From assembly GCA_017561105.1 (NCBI GenBank), contig JAFZDR010000197.1, positions 1 through 21,689 on the forward strand: 21,689 nt of DNA, given 5' to 3'. This stretch comes from Alistipes sp. (lineage in GTDB: Bacteria > Bacteroidota > Bacteroidia > Bacteroidales > Rikenellaceae). Made by a program: the position numbers and the translations under genes. A model generated the notes under the pieces. The model was not told the origin of the DNA. It saw nothing but the letters and a program-made list of their open reading frames with translations, and ran no database searches. Positions 8,441 through 14,806 of this stretch are shown here, one piece after another. Positions within the stretch are counted from its first letter, which is position 1, and each line of letters starts with the position of its first letter.

Positions 8441-8522
8441 TGCGGATAAAGGGACTCGAACCCCCACGCCTCTCGGCACCAGATCCTAAGTCTGGCGTGG
8501 CTACCAATTACACCATATCCGC
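8441..8522 (-). tRNA. tRNA-Leu, anticodon UAG
   Basis: 82 nt read on the minus strand, including discriminator A at 8441. The acceptor stem is GCGGATA (8522-8516) with TATCCGC (8448-8442), 7 perfect pairs. The anticodon arm is CCAGA-CTTAGGA-TCTGG, giving anticodon TAG, which reads CUA Leu codons. The long variable arm of a class II tRNA (TGCCGAGAGGCGT) and the T-arm GGGGG-TTCGAGT-CCCTT are present. No CCA is encoded: the genome continues CTT. It stands alone with its own promoter and terminator. Confidence 0.96.
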
Positions 8523-8534
8523 CTTAGTGCGATG

Positions 8535-8564
8535 CAAAGGTAAGCAATTTTTTACAATTCACAA
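8535..8564 (-). promoter_or_regulatory. Promoter of tRNA-Leu
   Basis: On the minus strand TTG (8564-8562), a 19-nt spacer and TACCTTTG (8542-8535), a near-ideal Bacteroidota promoter. Its -7 element sits 12 nt before the mature tRNA 5' end at 8522. Confidence 0.8.
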
Positions 8565-8579
8565 CCTTGCCCCAATTTT

Positions 8580-8613
8580 TTTGAGGGAAATTCGCATAAA
8601 AGTGCTAAATTTG
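8580..8613 (+). promoter_or_regulatory. Promoter of the COG2509-type flavoprotein gene
   Basis: TTTG (8580-8583), a 22-nt spacer and TAAATTTG (8606-8613). Transcription would start about 8620, leaving only ~14 nt before the ATG at 8634. It diverges from the tRNA promoter. Confidence 0.65.
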
Positions 8614-8633
8614 CACATCGTAAAACGAGTTAT

Positions 8634-10184
8634 ATGCCGCAGATAGTAAACCTCACACTTTCGCCCAAGCAGGCCTCCGAAGCAAAGCTTTATACGCCAT
8701 TGGTAGCACGCGAGTTGCGCATCAAGGAGAGCAATATCGCCCTCTTGCGCATCGTCAAGCGCTCGGTGGATGCAAGGCGCGGAGCGTTGAAGGTCAATCT
8801 CTCGCTCGAAGCCTACATCGACAAGGAGGAGCAGCCGGCACCTCTCCACTTCGACTATCCGTCGGTGGAGAGCAAGTCGGAGGTTATCATCATTGGCGCG
8901 GGTCCTGCGGGCCTATATTGCGCCTTGCGCCTTATCGAGTTGGGCTTGCGACCTATTCTTTTTGAGCGCGGCAAAGAGGTTGTCGAGCGCGGCAAGGATA
9001 TCGCTAAAATCCAGCGCAACCAGGGTGTAAATCCCGACTCAAACTACGCCTTTGGCGAGGGTGGTGCGGGTACCTTCTCGGATGGCAAACTCTTCACTCG
9101 CAGCAAGAAGCGCGGCGACTATAACCGCGCCCTGCAACGCCTTGTGTTTCACGGTGCTTCGCCCGAAATCCTATACGAGGCACACCCCCATATCGGCTCG
9201 GATAAACTACCTCGAATTATCGCCAATATGCGTGATGCAATTCGTGCAGCGGGAGGCGAGGTTCACTTCGAAAAGAGGGTCGAGGAGCTGATCGTTAAAA
9301 ATGGCCGCGTCGAGGGCGTTGTTGCAGGTGGCGACAGGATCTTGGCACAAGCTGTGGTGGTGGCTACGGGACACTCGGCACGCGATGTCTACCACATGTT
9401 GCACCGTAGCGGTATTCGCCTCGAGGCTAAACCTTATGCTATGGGCGTGCGTATCGAACACCCTCAGCAGCTCATCAACAATATCCAATATCACCGCTCT
9501 CCCGATATGGAGTATCTCCCTTCGGCATCCTACTCGCTTGTGGCGCTGGTGGGAGGTCGAGGAGTCTACTCATTCTGTATGTGTCCGGGCGGATTTATCG
9601 TGCCTGCATTGACCGATCAGAGCGAGTCTGTGGTAAATGGAATGTCGCCATCGCATCGTAACTCGCCATACGCAAATTCGGGCTTTGTAACCGAGATTCG
9701 CGAGGAAGATTTTGCCCATTTGACCGAGAAATATGGCCCACTTGCGGGTCTTGTTTTCCAGCAGCAACTCGAGCAGATGGCGCGCGAGCAAGCGCCTGAA
9801 CATCAGACAGCTCCGGCACAGCGTGTTGCCGATTTTGTGGTGGGTAGAACGTCGGCTACTCTGCCAAAATGCTCCTATGTTCCGGGCATCGTTCCGTCGC
9901 GCCTTGACGAGTGGATGCCGCACTTTATGTCGTCGCGCCTTCGCGAGGCAATCTCCGTTTTCGATAAGCGAATGAAGGGCTACCTCACTAACGAGGCGGT
10001 AGTTGTAGGTGTCGAATCGCGAACCTCTACCCCTGTGCGTATTCCGCGCGATCGCGATACCCTTCAACATCCTGAGGTTTCCGGCTTGTACCCTTCCGGT
10101 GAGGGTGCAGGTTTTGCCGGAGGTATTATCTCGGCAGCGCTTGATGGTGAGCGAATAGCGGAATCAATAGCAAAATCGTTTTAA
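8634..10184 (+). CDS. NAD(P)/FAD-dependent oxidoreductase, COG2509-like
   Basis: 516 aa, soluble, no signal peptide. Residues 1-80 form an N-terminal domain with LRIKESNIALLRIVKRSVDARRGALKVNLSL, as in the COG2509 group of uncharacterised FAD-dependent dehydrogenases. The FAD-binding motif IIIGAGPAGLYCALRLIELG is at about 85-104, followed by the family segment FGEGGAGTFSDGKLFTR (about 140-156). Further conserved stretches are VVVATGHSARD, YSFCMCPGGFIVPA and, near the end, GLYPSGEGAGFAGGIISAALDG, the second flavin contact. The physiological substrate of the family is not established. It has its own promoter, next to tRNA-Leu, and its TAA stop overlaps the first base of a 123-nt hairpin element. 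The start at 8634 is supported by the promoter just upstream. Confidence 0.88.
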   Translation: MPQIVNLTLSPKQASEAKLYTPLVARELRIKESNIALLRIVKRSVDARRGALKVNLSLEAYIDKEEQPAPLHFDYPSVESKSEVIIIGAGPAGLYCALRLIELGLRPILFERGKEVVERGKDIAKIQRNQGVNPDSNYAFGEGGAGTFSDGKLFTRSKKRGDYNRALQRLVFHGASPEILYEAHPHIGSDKLPRIIANMRDAIRAAGGEVHFEKRVEELIVKNGRVEGVVAGGDRILAQAVVVATGHSARDVYHMLHRSGIRLEAKPYAMGVRIEHPQQLINNIQYHRSPDMEYLPSASYSLVALVGGRGVYSFCMCPGGFIVPALTDQSESVVNGMSPSHRNSPYANSGFVTEIREEDFAHLTEKYGPLAGLVFQQQLEQMAREQAPEHQTAPAQRVADFVVGRTSATLPKCSYVPGIVPSRLDEWMPHFMSSRLREAISVFDKRMKGYLTNEAVVVGVESRTSTPVRIPRDRDTLQHPEVSGLYPSGEGAGFAGGIISAALDGERIAESIAKSF

Positions 10185-10306
10185 AAATCGTTCTGATAGG
10201 CTCTTTTTGCACAAGCCATCAGATAGCGAGATGCTCACATAGGCTTACTATGCTGCGGATTTACCGCCTTGCAACGCGCAAAATTTCCTCAATCATAGAC
10301 GATTTT
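10184..10306 (+). repeat. 124-nt hairpin element family, copy 1
   Basis: 123 nt, starting on the last base of the flavoprotein gene's TAA stop. The ends AAAATCG (10184-10190) and CGATTTT (10300-10306) pair. The interior has the family blocks CTCTTTTTGCAC and GATGCTCACATA on the left and TATGCTGCGG on the right. The apical stem is CATAG/CTATG, where the other copies have CATAC/GTATG, so the pairing is kept by two compensating changes. This is the most degenerate copy. Confidence 0.8.
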
Positions 10307-10668
10307 TTGGTGTGTTGATGGTAGGGAGTAAAATGAATTCAGAGGGTTTAGCGAAAAAACCCAATCTTCTTTATTTCCTTATCCTCCCTAAATTCTCTCG
10401 TCTTTAATCCTGCTTTGCAGGCTTTTCCTCCTCGCGGCTCGGCATAGTATGCAAGCGCCCTCTGCCCTCGCTCCGCAGCGTCGGTTCGACTTTCGCCTCT
10501 CGTCTCTCGTCCAACTTTGGCACTCTTTTTGCCTATTTTCAGGGCAAAGGGAGTGGTGGGACAAGGTAATTATTCTTTATCTTTGATATGTTTACACATC
10601 TTTCTGTTATTTTCTGTTTGCACACACCCACCCTCCTTTTTCTTACCATTAGTTGTTCCATTTTTACG
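10307..10668. other. Intergenic region without a convincing gene, several hairpins
   Basis: 362 nt between hairpin copies 1 and 2. It holds a 6-bp hairpin GGGTTT/AAACCC (10344-10362) followed by a T-rich run, a possible weak terminator, and a C/T-rich stretch (about 10373-10520). A longer 13-bp stem pairs 10521-10533 with 10543-10555 (loop 10534-10542) and includes two G-U pairs when read as plus-strand RNA. A lone -7-like TATCTTTG sits at 10578-10585. The short open frames here have no recognisable protein features. Confidence 0.6.
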
Positions 10669-10792
10669 AAAATCGTTCTGATGAGTTCTTTTTGCACGAG
10701 TGCTTCGGATGCTGAAATGCTCACATACGCCAAGTATGCTGCGCTTTCATCGCCTCGCATCGCACAAAAATAATCTCATCACCTCCGATTTT
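10669..10792 (+). repeat. 124-nt hairpin element family, copy 2
   Basis: 124 nt upstream of smpB. The ends AAAATCG (10669-10675) and CGATTTT (10786-10792) pair. The next stem is GATGAG/CTCATC, where copy 3 has GATTAG/CTAATC: a compensatory pair change. It shares TTCTTTTTGCACGAG, ATGCTCACATACGCC and GTATGCTGCGC with the other copies. Unlike the other three, it does not touch the stop codon of a recognised gene. Confidence 0.85.
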
Positions 10793-10857
10793 GAATAGAT
10801 GGACTAATTTTTCATTCTCAATTTTTAATTTCTAATTAAAAAACTAAAAGTTTTTCT

Positions 10858-10865
10858 TATCTTTG
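10858..10865 (+). promoter_or_regulatory. -7 element of the smpB promoter, decides the smpB start
   Basis: TATCTTTG matches TAnnTTTG exactly; no good TTTG is seen 19-21 nt upstream. Its last G is the first base of an in-frame GTG at 10865, so that GTG would not be in the transcript. The ATG at 10883 is therefore the start, with a leader of about 10 nt. Confidence 0.6.
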
Positions 10866-10882
10866 TGCGATATTGTGCATTT

Positions 10883-11344
10883 ATGGCAGATTTTAAGAAG
10901 ATAAACATACGCAATAAGCGCGCTACTTTCGACTACGAGATACTCGAGGAGTATGTCGCAGGTGTTGTTTTGGTGGGCACCGAGATCAAGTCTATCCGCC
11001 TTGGTAAGGCATCTATGGTCGATTGCTACTGCTACTTCGAGAAGAACGAGTTGTGGATTCGCGGAGTGAATATCTCCGAGTATGCGTGGGGTACTTGCAA
11101 TAACCATATTCCCAAGCGTGACCGCAAGCTCCTCCTCAATCGCAAGGAGTTGAACAAACTCTCGCGCTCATTGCAGGATAAGGGATTGACTGTTGTCGGA
11201 CTTCGACTCTTCCTCAACGAGAAGGGATTTGCAAAGATTGCAATCGGCCTTGCACGAGGTCGTAAGTCGTACGACAAGCGCGAGTACCTCAAGGCGAATG
11301 ACGCCAAGCGTGAGATGGATAAGGCGATGAAAACCTACAAGTAA
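10883..11344 (+). CDS. smpB: SsrA-binding protein SmpB
   Basis: 153 aa, the usual length. SmpB binds tmRNA (SsrA) and delivers it to stalled ribosomes for trans-translation in the cytoplasm. Family motifs run in order: [60 protein letters not shown], the strand [17 protein letters not shown], and the basic C-terminal tail that enters the decoding centre. The start chosen is ATG 10883 ([11 protein letters not shown]), because the upstream in-frame GTG overlaps the promoter -7 element. The gene is bracketed by direct copies of a 124-nt hairpin element, copy 2 upstream and copy 3 beginning at the base after its TAA stop. The tmRNA gene is not in the window. Confidence 0.97.
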   Translation: MADFKKINIRNKRATFDYEILEEYVAGVVLVGTEIKSIRLGKASMVDCYCYFEKNELWIRGVNISEYAWGTCNNHIPKRDRKLLLNRKELNKLSRSLQDKGLTVVGLRLFLNEKGFAKIAIGLARGRKSYDKREYLKANDAKREMDKAMKTYK

Positions 11345-11468
11345 AAAATCGTTCTGATTAGCTCTTTTTGCACGAGTCGGCGGATAGCAAAATGCTCACA
11401 TACGCCAAAGTATGCTCCGCTTTTGCTACCTGGTCTCGCACAAAAATAATCTAATCATCTCCGATTTT
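11345..11468 (+). repeat. 124-nt hairpin element family, copy 3
   Basis: 124 nt beginning at the base after the smpB TAA. The arms pair as AAAATCG/CGATTTT, GATTAG/CTAATC, TTTTTG/CAAAAA, CGAG/CTCG, TAGCAAAA/TTTTGCTA and CATAC/GTATG, separated by small internal loops, including CA opposite CA after the T-run. It is one of the two best-paired copies. Its last four bases overlap a possible -33 element for tsaB. Confidence 0.9.
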
Positions 11469-11493
11469 GGTGGTAAAGGAAAAAGTAATTTTG
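11466..11493 (+). promoter_or_regulatory. Possible tsaB promoter at the edge of hairpin copy 3
   Basis: TAATTTTG (11486-11493) fits the -7 consensus. TTTG (11466-11469) overlaps the end of the hairpin element but is only 16 nt away, shorter than usual. Transcription would start about 11500, just before the 7-nt repeats. Confidence 0.35.
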
Positions 11494-11504
11494 AATTGTA
11501 AAAG

Positions 11505-11538
11505 AGCTAATGGCTAATGGCCAAAGGCTAATGGCTAA
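11505..11538 (+). repeat. Tandem 7-nt repeats upstream of tsaB
   Basis: Consecutive heptads GCTAATG, GCTAATG, GCCAAAG, GCTAATG, GCTAAGA (last unit partial), ending 7 nt before the tsaB ATG. They contain ATG triplets at 11510, 11517 and 11531 in rotating frames; those at 11510 and 11531 are in frame with tsaB. Confidence 0.75.
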
Positions 11539-11545
11539 GAATAAT

Positions 11546-12283
11546 ATGGCACTAATTTTAGCAATAGAGACAGGAACTGATATTTGTTCGGTTGCGCTGG
11601 TGCGCGACGGCGAACTTTTGGCCTTGCGCGAGAGCGACGAGGAGCGCAACCACGCCAAGAAGATAGGCGTATTCGTTGATGAACTCCTCCGCGAGAGTGG
11701 TATTGCAGCCGACGAGTTGGATGCCGTAGCTGTTAGTAAGGGTCCGGGCTCATACACAGGCCTGCGCATCGGTGTTTCGTTTGCGAAGGGTTTGTGCTAC
11801 GGACAGAACATTCCGCTCGTAGCGGTTGGCTCGCTCGATTCGCTCACCGAGGTTGCACGCGAGGACTACGAGGCGGGCATTCTCGATATCGAGAATTGGA
11901 ACGAGGCGACCCTCTGCCCAATGATCGACGCCCGTCGTATGGAGGTCTATACCCAGCTCTTCAATGCCGAGGGTGCAGCACAGAGCGAGGTCGAGGCGAA
12001 GATTATCGACGAGGAGAGCTTCTCGGCAGAGCGCACTTCGGGTAAGCCGTTTGTGATTTTCGGCAGTGGTGCAGCAAAGTGTGCCGAGGTGTTGAAGGGT
12101 GCAACCCTTATCGACATTGTCCCTTCGGCACGCGGTATGGCCCGTTTGGCCGAGCAGGCCTTTGCCGAGGGTAAAACCGAGGATGTGGCCTACTTCGAGC
12201 CGTTCTACCTCAAGGATTTTGTGGTAGGTACAGCAAAGAAATCGCTTTTGGAGAGGGTAACGGAAAGTAAAAAACACAATTAG
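11546..12283 (+). CDS. tsaB: tRNA threonylcarbamoyladenosine biosynthesis protein TsaB
   Basis: 245 aa from the ATG at 11546. TsaB partners with TsaD and TsaE to make t6A at position 37 of ANN-decoding tRNAs, in the cytoplasm; it is an inactive ASKHA-fold relative of TsaD. The start LILAIETGTDICSVALV is the first phosphate-loop-like strand of the fold. KGPGSYTGLRIGVSFAKGL is the TsaB signature, and PMIDARRMEVYTQLF follows near the middle. Frame-compatible ATGs at 11510 and 11531 lie inside a 7-nt repeat tract and would add residues outside the family's conserved N terminus, so 11546 is preferred. The stop is followed at once by a long imperfect inverted repeat. Confidence 0.95.
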   Translation: MALILAIETGTDICSVALVRDGELLALRESDEERNHAKKIGVFVDELLRESGIAADELDAVAVSKGPGSYTGLRIGVSFAKGLCYGQNIPLVAVGSLDSLTEVAREDYEAGILDIENWNEATLCPMIDARRMEVYTQLFNAEGAAQSEVEAKIIDEESFSAERTSGKPFVIFGSGAAKCAEVLKGATLIDIVPSARGMARLAEQAFAEGKTEDVAYFEPFYLKDFVVGTAKKSLLERVTESKKHN

Positions 12284-12458
12284 CGCAGCAAAATGGCAAT
12301 CGCTCGTTTTACTCGCTGAATGACAACGAATGGCAATCGTTCGCTATCGCTCACTGAATGGCAAAGCGCCGATCATAAAGCAGTCCAAAGGGCTGCGCTG
12401 CCATTAAATGCCATTAAGGGCCTTGTGCCCGAATGTCATTCAATGCTATTAAATTGGC
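12284..12458. repeat. Composite inverted-repeat region after tsaB
   Basis: AATGGCAATCG occurs at 12292-12302 and 12329-12339 (37-nt period) and AATGGCAA again at 12357-12364. Inverted forms follow: TGCCATT at 12399-12405 and 12409-12415, then TGTCATT and TGCTATT. In the centre is a 7-bp hairpin GCAGTCC-aaa-GGGCTGC (12380-12396) with one G-U pair. The outer ends TAGCGC and GGCGCAA suggest one imperfect hairpin of about 175 nt. No gene is seen. Confidence 0.6.
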
Positions 12459-12473
12459 GCAACAATATAAAAA

Positions 12474-12494
12474 GCTAATGGCTAAAAGCCAAAA
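12474..12494 (+). repeat. 7-nt repeats upstream of the zinc-ribbon gene
   Basis: Heptads GCTAATG, GCTAAAA, GCCAAAA, ending 3 nt before the ATG at 12498. Same family as the tract before tsaB. Confidence 0.7.
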
Positions 12495-12497
12495 GAT

Positions 12498-12725
12498 ATG
12501 GATATGAAACCGATAAAAGTAAGTAGCAAGCCTGAGAAATGTCCAAAGTGTGGCGGTAAGGTATTGGATGTCTTGTATGGTATGCCTATGGGTGAAGCCG
12601 TTGAGGCGTATGAGAGAGGAGAACTCATACTTGGAGGATGCTGTATTCGGGTTGATGAGGAGGGTAATAGTTTGATGCCCGATTGGCAGTGCAAAAAGTG
12701 CAACGCCCAATTTATCGAGGAGTAG
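12498..12725 (+). CDS. Small zinc-ribbon protein of unknown function
   Basis: 75 aa. Two Cys pairs, CPKC (C15, C18) and CKKC (C65, C68), can form a zinc ribbon; C48 and C49 lie between them. The middle VLYGMPMGEAVEAYERGELILGGC resembles a short family in which a YGxP segment and an RGE-hydrophobic-GGC segment lie between the knuckles, followed by PDWQC. I know the pattern as conserved hypothetical proteins without an assigned role. A start at the second Met (12504) is equally possible. It lies between tsaB and fumarase without a promoter of its own that I can see. The stop is followed by a 7-bp hairpin at 12747-12764. Confidence 0.75.
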   Translation: MDMKPIKVSSKPEKCPKCGGKVLDVLYGMPMGEAVEAYERGELILGGCCIRVDEEGNSLMPDWQCKKCNAQFIEE

Positions 12726-12746
12726 AGCATCGCCCTTATACTGCTG

Positions 12747-12764
12747 GGTATCGAAAACGATACC
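12747..12764. other. Hairpin after the zinc-ribbon gene
   Basis: Perfect 7-bp stem GGTATCG/CGATACC around AAAA, 21 nt after the stop. It can be extended outward only with wobbles and gaps. No T-run follows on either strand, so it is not a standard terminator. Confidence 0.5.
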
Positions 12765-12797
12765 TGCGTAATGGCTGGAAAAAGCAAAGAATAAAAA

Positions 12798-12825
12798 GCT
12801 AATGGCCAATGGCTAAAAGCCCAAA
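12798..12825 (+). repeat. 7-nt repeats in the fumarase leader
   Basis: Heptads GCTAATG, GCCAATG, GCTAAAA, GCCCAAA. They end 4 nt before an ATG at 12830 that opens a 12-codon frame (MAAKGNNIKEQH, stop at 12866-12868), 22 nt ahead of the fumarase start. Third tract of the same family. Confidence 0.65.
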
Positions 12826-12890
12826 CACTATGGCTGCAAAGGGCAACAACATAAAGGAACAACATTAACACAAAATAAAAGTACAAAATT

Positions 12891-14504
12891 ATGGCAGAAT
12901 TTATCTATCAGGAGCCGCTCCCAATTGAGCGCGACAACACTGAGTATCGTCTTGTAACGAAGGATTATGTGAAGGTCGTAGAGTGCGATGGTCGCAAGAT
13001 CCTCAAAGTTGATCCAAAGGGTATCGAACTCCTCGCAAAGGAGGCTTATACCGACGTTTCGTTCTATCTTCGTGCAGCACACTTGCAGAAGTTGAACAAC
13101 ATCTTGAATGACCCTGAGGCTACAGATAACGACAAGTTTGTAGCTTATACAATGTTGCTCAACTCGTGCGTAGCAGCCGAGGGTGAGTTGCCAACTTGCC
13201 AGGATACAGGTACTGCAATCTGCGTAGCTCACAAGGGTGAGGATGTATGGACAGGCGCAAACGATGCCGAGTACATTTCGCGTGGTGTTTACGAGACCTA
13301 CAAGGAGCGCAACCTTCGCTACTCGCAGGTTGTACCTATCACAATGACCGACGAGCACAACAGCGGTACTAACCTCCCTGCACAGATCGACATTTACGCG
13401 GGTCATCCGGGTATGGAGTACGACTTCCTCTTCCTCACAAAGGGTGGTGGTTCGGCAAACAAGACATTCCTCTATCAGCAGACTAAGGCGTTGTTGAACG
13501 AGGCTTCACTCGAGGCATTCTTCAAGGAGCACATCAAGGACCTCGGTACTTCGGCTTGCCCTCCTTATCACCTCGCAGTATGTATCGGTGGTACATCGGC
13601 TGAGATGTGTCTTGCAACCGTAAAGAAGGCTTCGGCAGGTTATCTCGACGAGCTCCCAACATCGGGTAATGAGGGTGGTCGTTGCTTCCGCGATTTGGAG
13701 TGGGAGGAGCGCATCCAGAAGATCTGCCAGGAGATGGGTATCGGCGCACAGTTTGGTGGTAAGTACCTCGTACACGATGTTCGCGTAATCCGCGCACCTC
13801 GTCACGCTGCATCTTGCCCTGTTGCTATCGGCGTAAGCTGCTCGGCAGACCGCAACATCAAGGCTAAGATCACTCCGGAGGGTATCTTCGTAGAGCAGTT
13901 GGAGAAGAATCCTGCACGCTTCCTCCCTGCTGAGGCACCTGCAATGTCGCCGGCTGTAGATATCGACCTCGACGAGGGTATGGACAAGGTACGCGAGATC
14001 CTCTCTAAGTATCCTATCAAGACTCGTCTTAACCTCAAGGGTACACTTATCGTAGCTCGTGATATCGCTCACGCACGTATCAAGCAGATGCTCGACAATG
14101 GCGAGCCTATGCCTGAGTATTTCAAGAATCACCCAGTATACTACGCAGGTCCGGCTAAGACCCCTGCAGGCTATGCATCGGGCTCATTTGGTCCTACTAC
14201 CGCAGGTCGTATGGATTCGTATGTAGATCTCTTCCAGAAGGCTGGTGGCTCTATGGTTATGGTTGCTAAGGGTAACCGCTCTAAGGCTGTTACCGACGCT
14301 TGCCAGGCAAATGGTGGTTTCTACCTCGGCTCAATCGGTGGTCCTGCTGCAATCCTCGCTAAGAACTCTATCAAGAGTGTCGAGGTAGTAGACTTCCCAG
14401 AGCTCGGTATGGAGGCTGTTCGCAAGATCTATGTAGAGAACTTCCCTGCCTTCATTATTGTTGACGACAAGGGTAATGATTTCTTTGCAGAGTTCGCACA
14501 CTAA
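12891..14504 (+). CDS. fumA: Class I fumarate hydratase ([4Fe-4S])
   Basis: 537 aa, the full length of the two-domain FumA/FumB type. It interconverts fumarate and L-malate in the cytoplasm with an oxygen-sensitive [4Fe-4S] cluster. In anaerobic Bacteroidota it serves the reductive branch leading to succinate. The three cluster cysteines are visible: C103 (PTCQDTGTA), C223 ([11 protein letters not shown]) and C309 ([10 protein letters not shown]). The N-terminal domain has [13 protein letters not shown] (184-196). The C-terminal domain has [39 protein letters not shown] and SIGGPAAI, as in the iron-dependent hydrolyase beta domain. Nothing is missing. The stop overlaps the start of hairpin copy 4. 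I see no good promoter immediately upstream, so it may be read from the tsaB side. Confidence 0.97.
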   Translation: MAEFIYQEPLPIERDNTEYRLVTKDYVKVVECDGRKILKVDPKGIELLAKEAYTDVSFYLRAAHLQKLNNILNDPEATDNDKFVAYTMLLNSCVAAEGELPTCQDTGTAICVAHKGEDVWTGANDAEYISRGVYETYKERNLRYSQVVPITMTDEHNSGTNLPAQIDIYAGHPGMEYDFLFLTKGGGSANKTFLYQQTKALLNEASLEAFFKEHIKDLGTSACPPYHLAVCIGGTSAEMCLATVKKASAGYLDELPTSGNEGGRCFRDLEWEERIQKICQEMGIGAQFGGKYLVHDVRVIRAPRHAASCPVAIGVSCSADRNIKAKITPEGIFVEQLEKNPARFLPAEAPAMSPAVDIDLDEGMDKVREILSKYPIKTRLNLKGTLIVARDIAHARIKQMLDNGEPMPEYFKNHPVYYAGPAKTPAGYASGSFGPTTAGRMDSYVDLFQKAGGSMVMVAKGNRSKAVTDACQANGGFYLGSIGGPAAILAKNSIKSVEVVDFPELGMEAVRKIYVENFPAFIIVDDKGNDFFAEFAH

Positions 14505-14626
14505 AATTGTTCTGCGTGGTGAATTTTGCACGAATCGTCGGATAGCGAGTTGCTCACATACATTTTAGTATGCTGCGCACTCGCTACCTGGCTTCGCACA
14601 AAATTCCCTCTCTCATAAGCAATTTT
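14503..14626 (+). repeat. 124-nt hairpin element family, copy 4
   Basis: 124 nt overlapping the TAA stop of fumarase. The ends are AAAATTG (14503-14509) and CAATTTT (14620-14626): one C-G pair of the other copies is replaced by T-A, keeping the pairing. AATTTTG/CAAAATT, CGAA/TTCG, TAGCGAG/CTCGCTA and CATAC/GTATG also pair. Arms differ from copy 3 yet stay complementary. Confidence 0.9.
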
Positions 14627-14733
14627 AGGCTTGTGGCAATAATTGGGAAAGTTGAGTGTTAAGTATTGAGAGCGGAAAAGTAATTTTTAATTCCTCTTAA
14701 CGCCTTTAATGCTCTTAACTACCATAAAAATTA

Positions 14734-14764
14734 CGAAGTAGAGGGCTGATTACCCTCTACTTCG
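14734..14764. terminator. Strong 12-bp hairpin between fumarase and batD
   Basis: Perfect stem CGAAGTAGAGGG (14734-14745) and CCCTCTACTTCG (14753-14764) with a 7-nt loop. The T-rich tail (TAATTTTTAT) is found only when read on the minus strand, where no gene enters; on the plus strand GCAAAATAAAA follows. Plus-strand termination after fumarase, or a leader structure of batD, remain possible. Confidence 0.5.
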
Positions 14765-14771
14765 GCAAAAT

Positions 14772-14785
14772 AAAACTGCAGTTTT
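14772..14785. promoter_or_regulatory. Perfect 14-bp palindrome upstream of batD
   Basis: AAAACTGCAGTTTT, 21 nt before the batD start, with no loop and so more like a protein-binding site than an RNA hairpin. No regulator is known. Confidence 0.3.
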
Positions 14786-14806
14786 TGCGTTTGTTTTTAT
14801 AGCGTG

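Noticed and set aside
10588..10773. 61-codon hydrophobic open frame upstream of smpB
   Set aside because: Its second half is a translation of hairpin copy 2, and there is no recognisable domain; only a -7-like box upstream, without a -33.
10865..10882. GTG start for smpB six codons upstream
   Set aside because: The GTG overlaps the promoter -7 box TATCTTTG, and the extra residues are not part of the SmpB family.
11510..11545. Longer TsaB N terminus from an upstream ATG
   Set aside because: The added residues are encoded by heptad repeats and precede the conserved family start; kept only as a possible alternative start.
10184..14626. CRISPR array
   Set aside because: The repeats are four long, dispersed hairpins separated by genes and not short repeats with uniform spacers; no cas genes are present.
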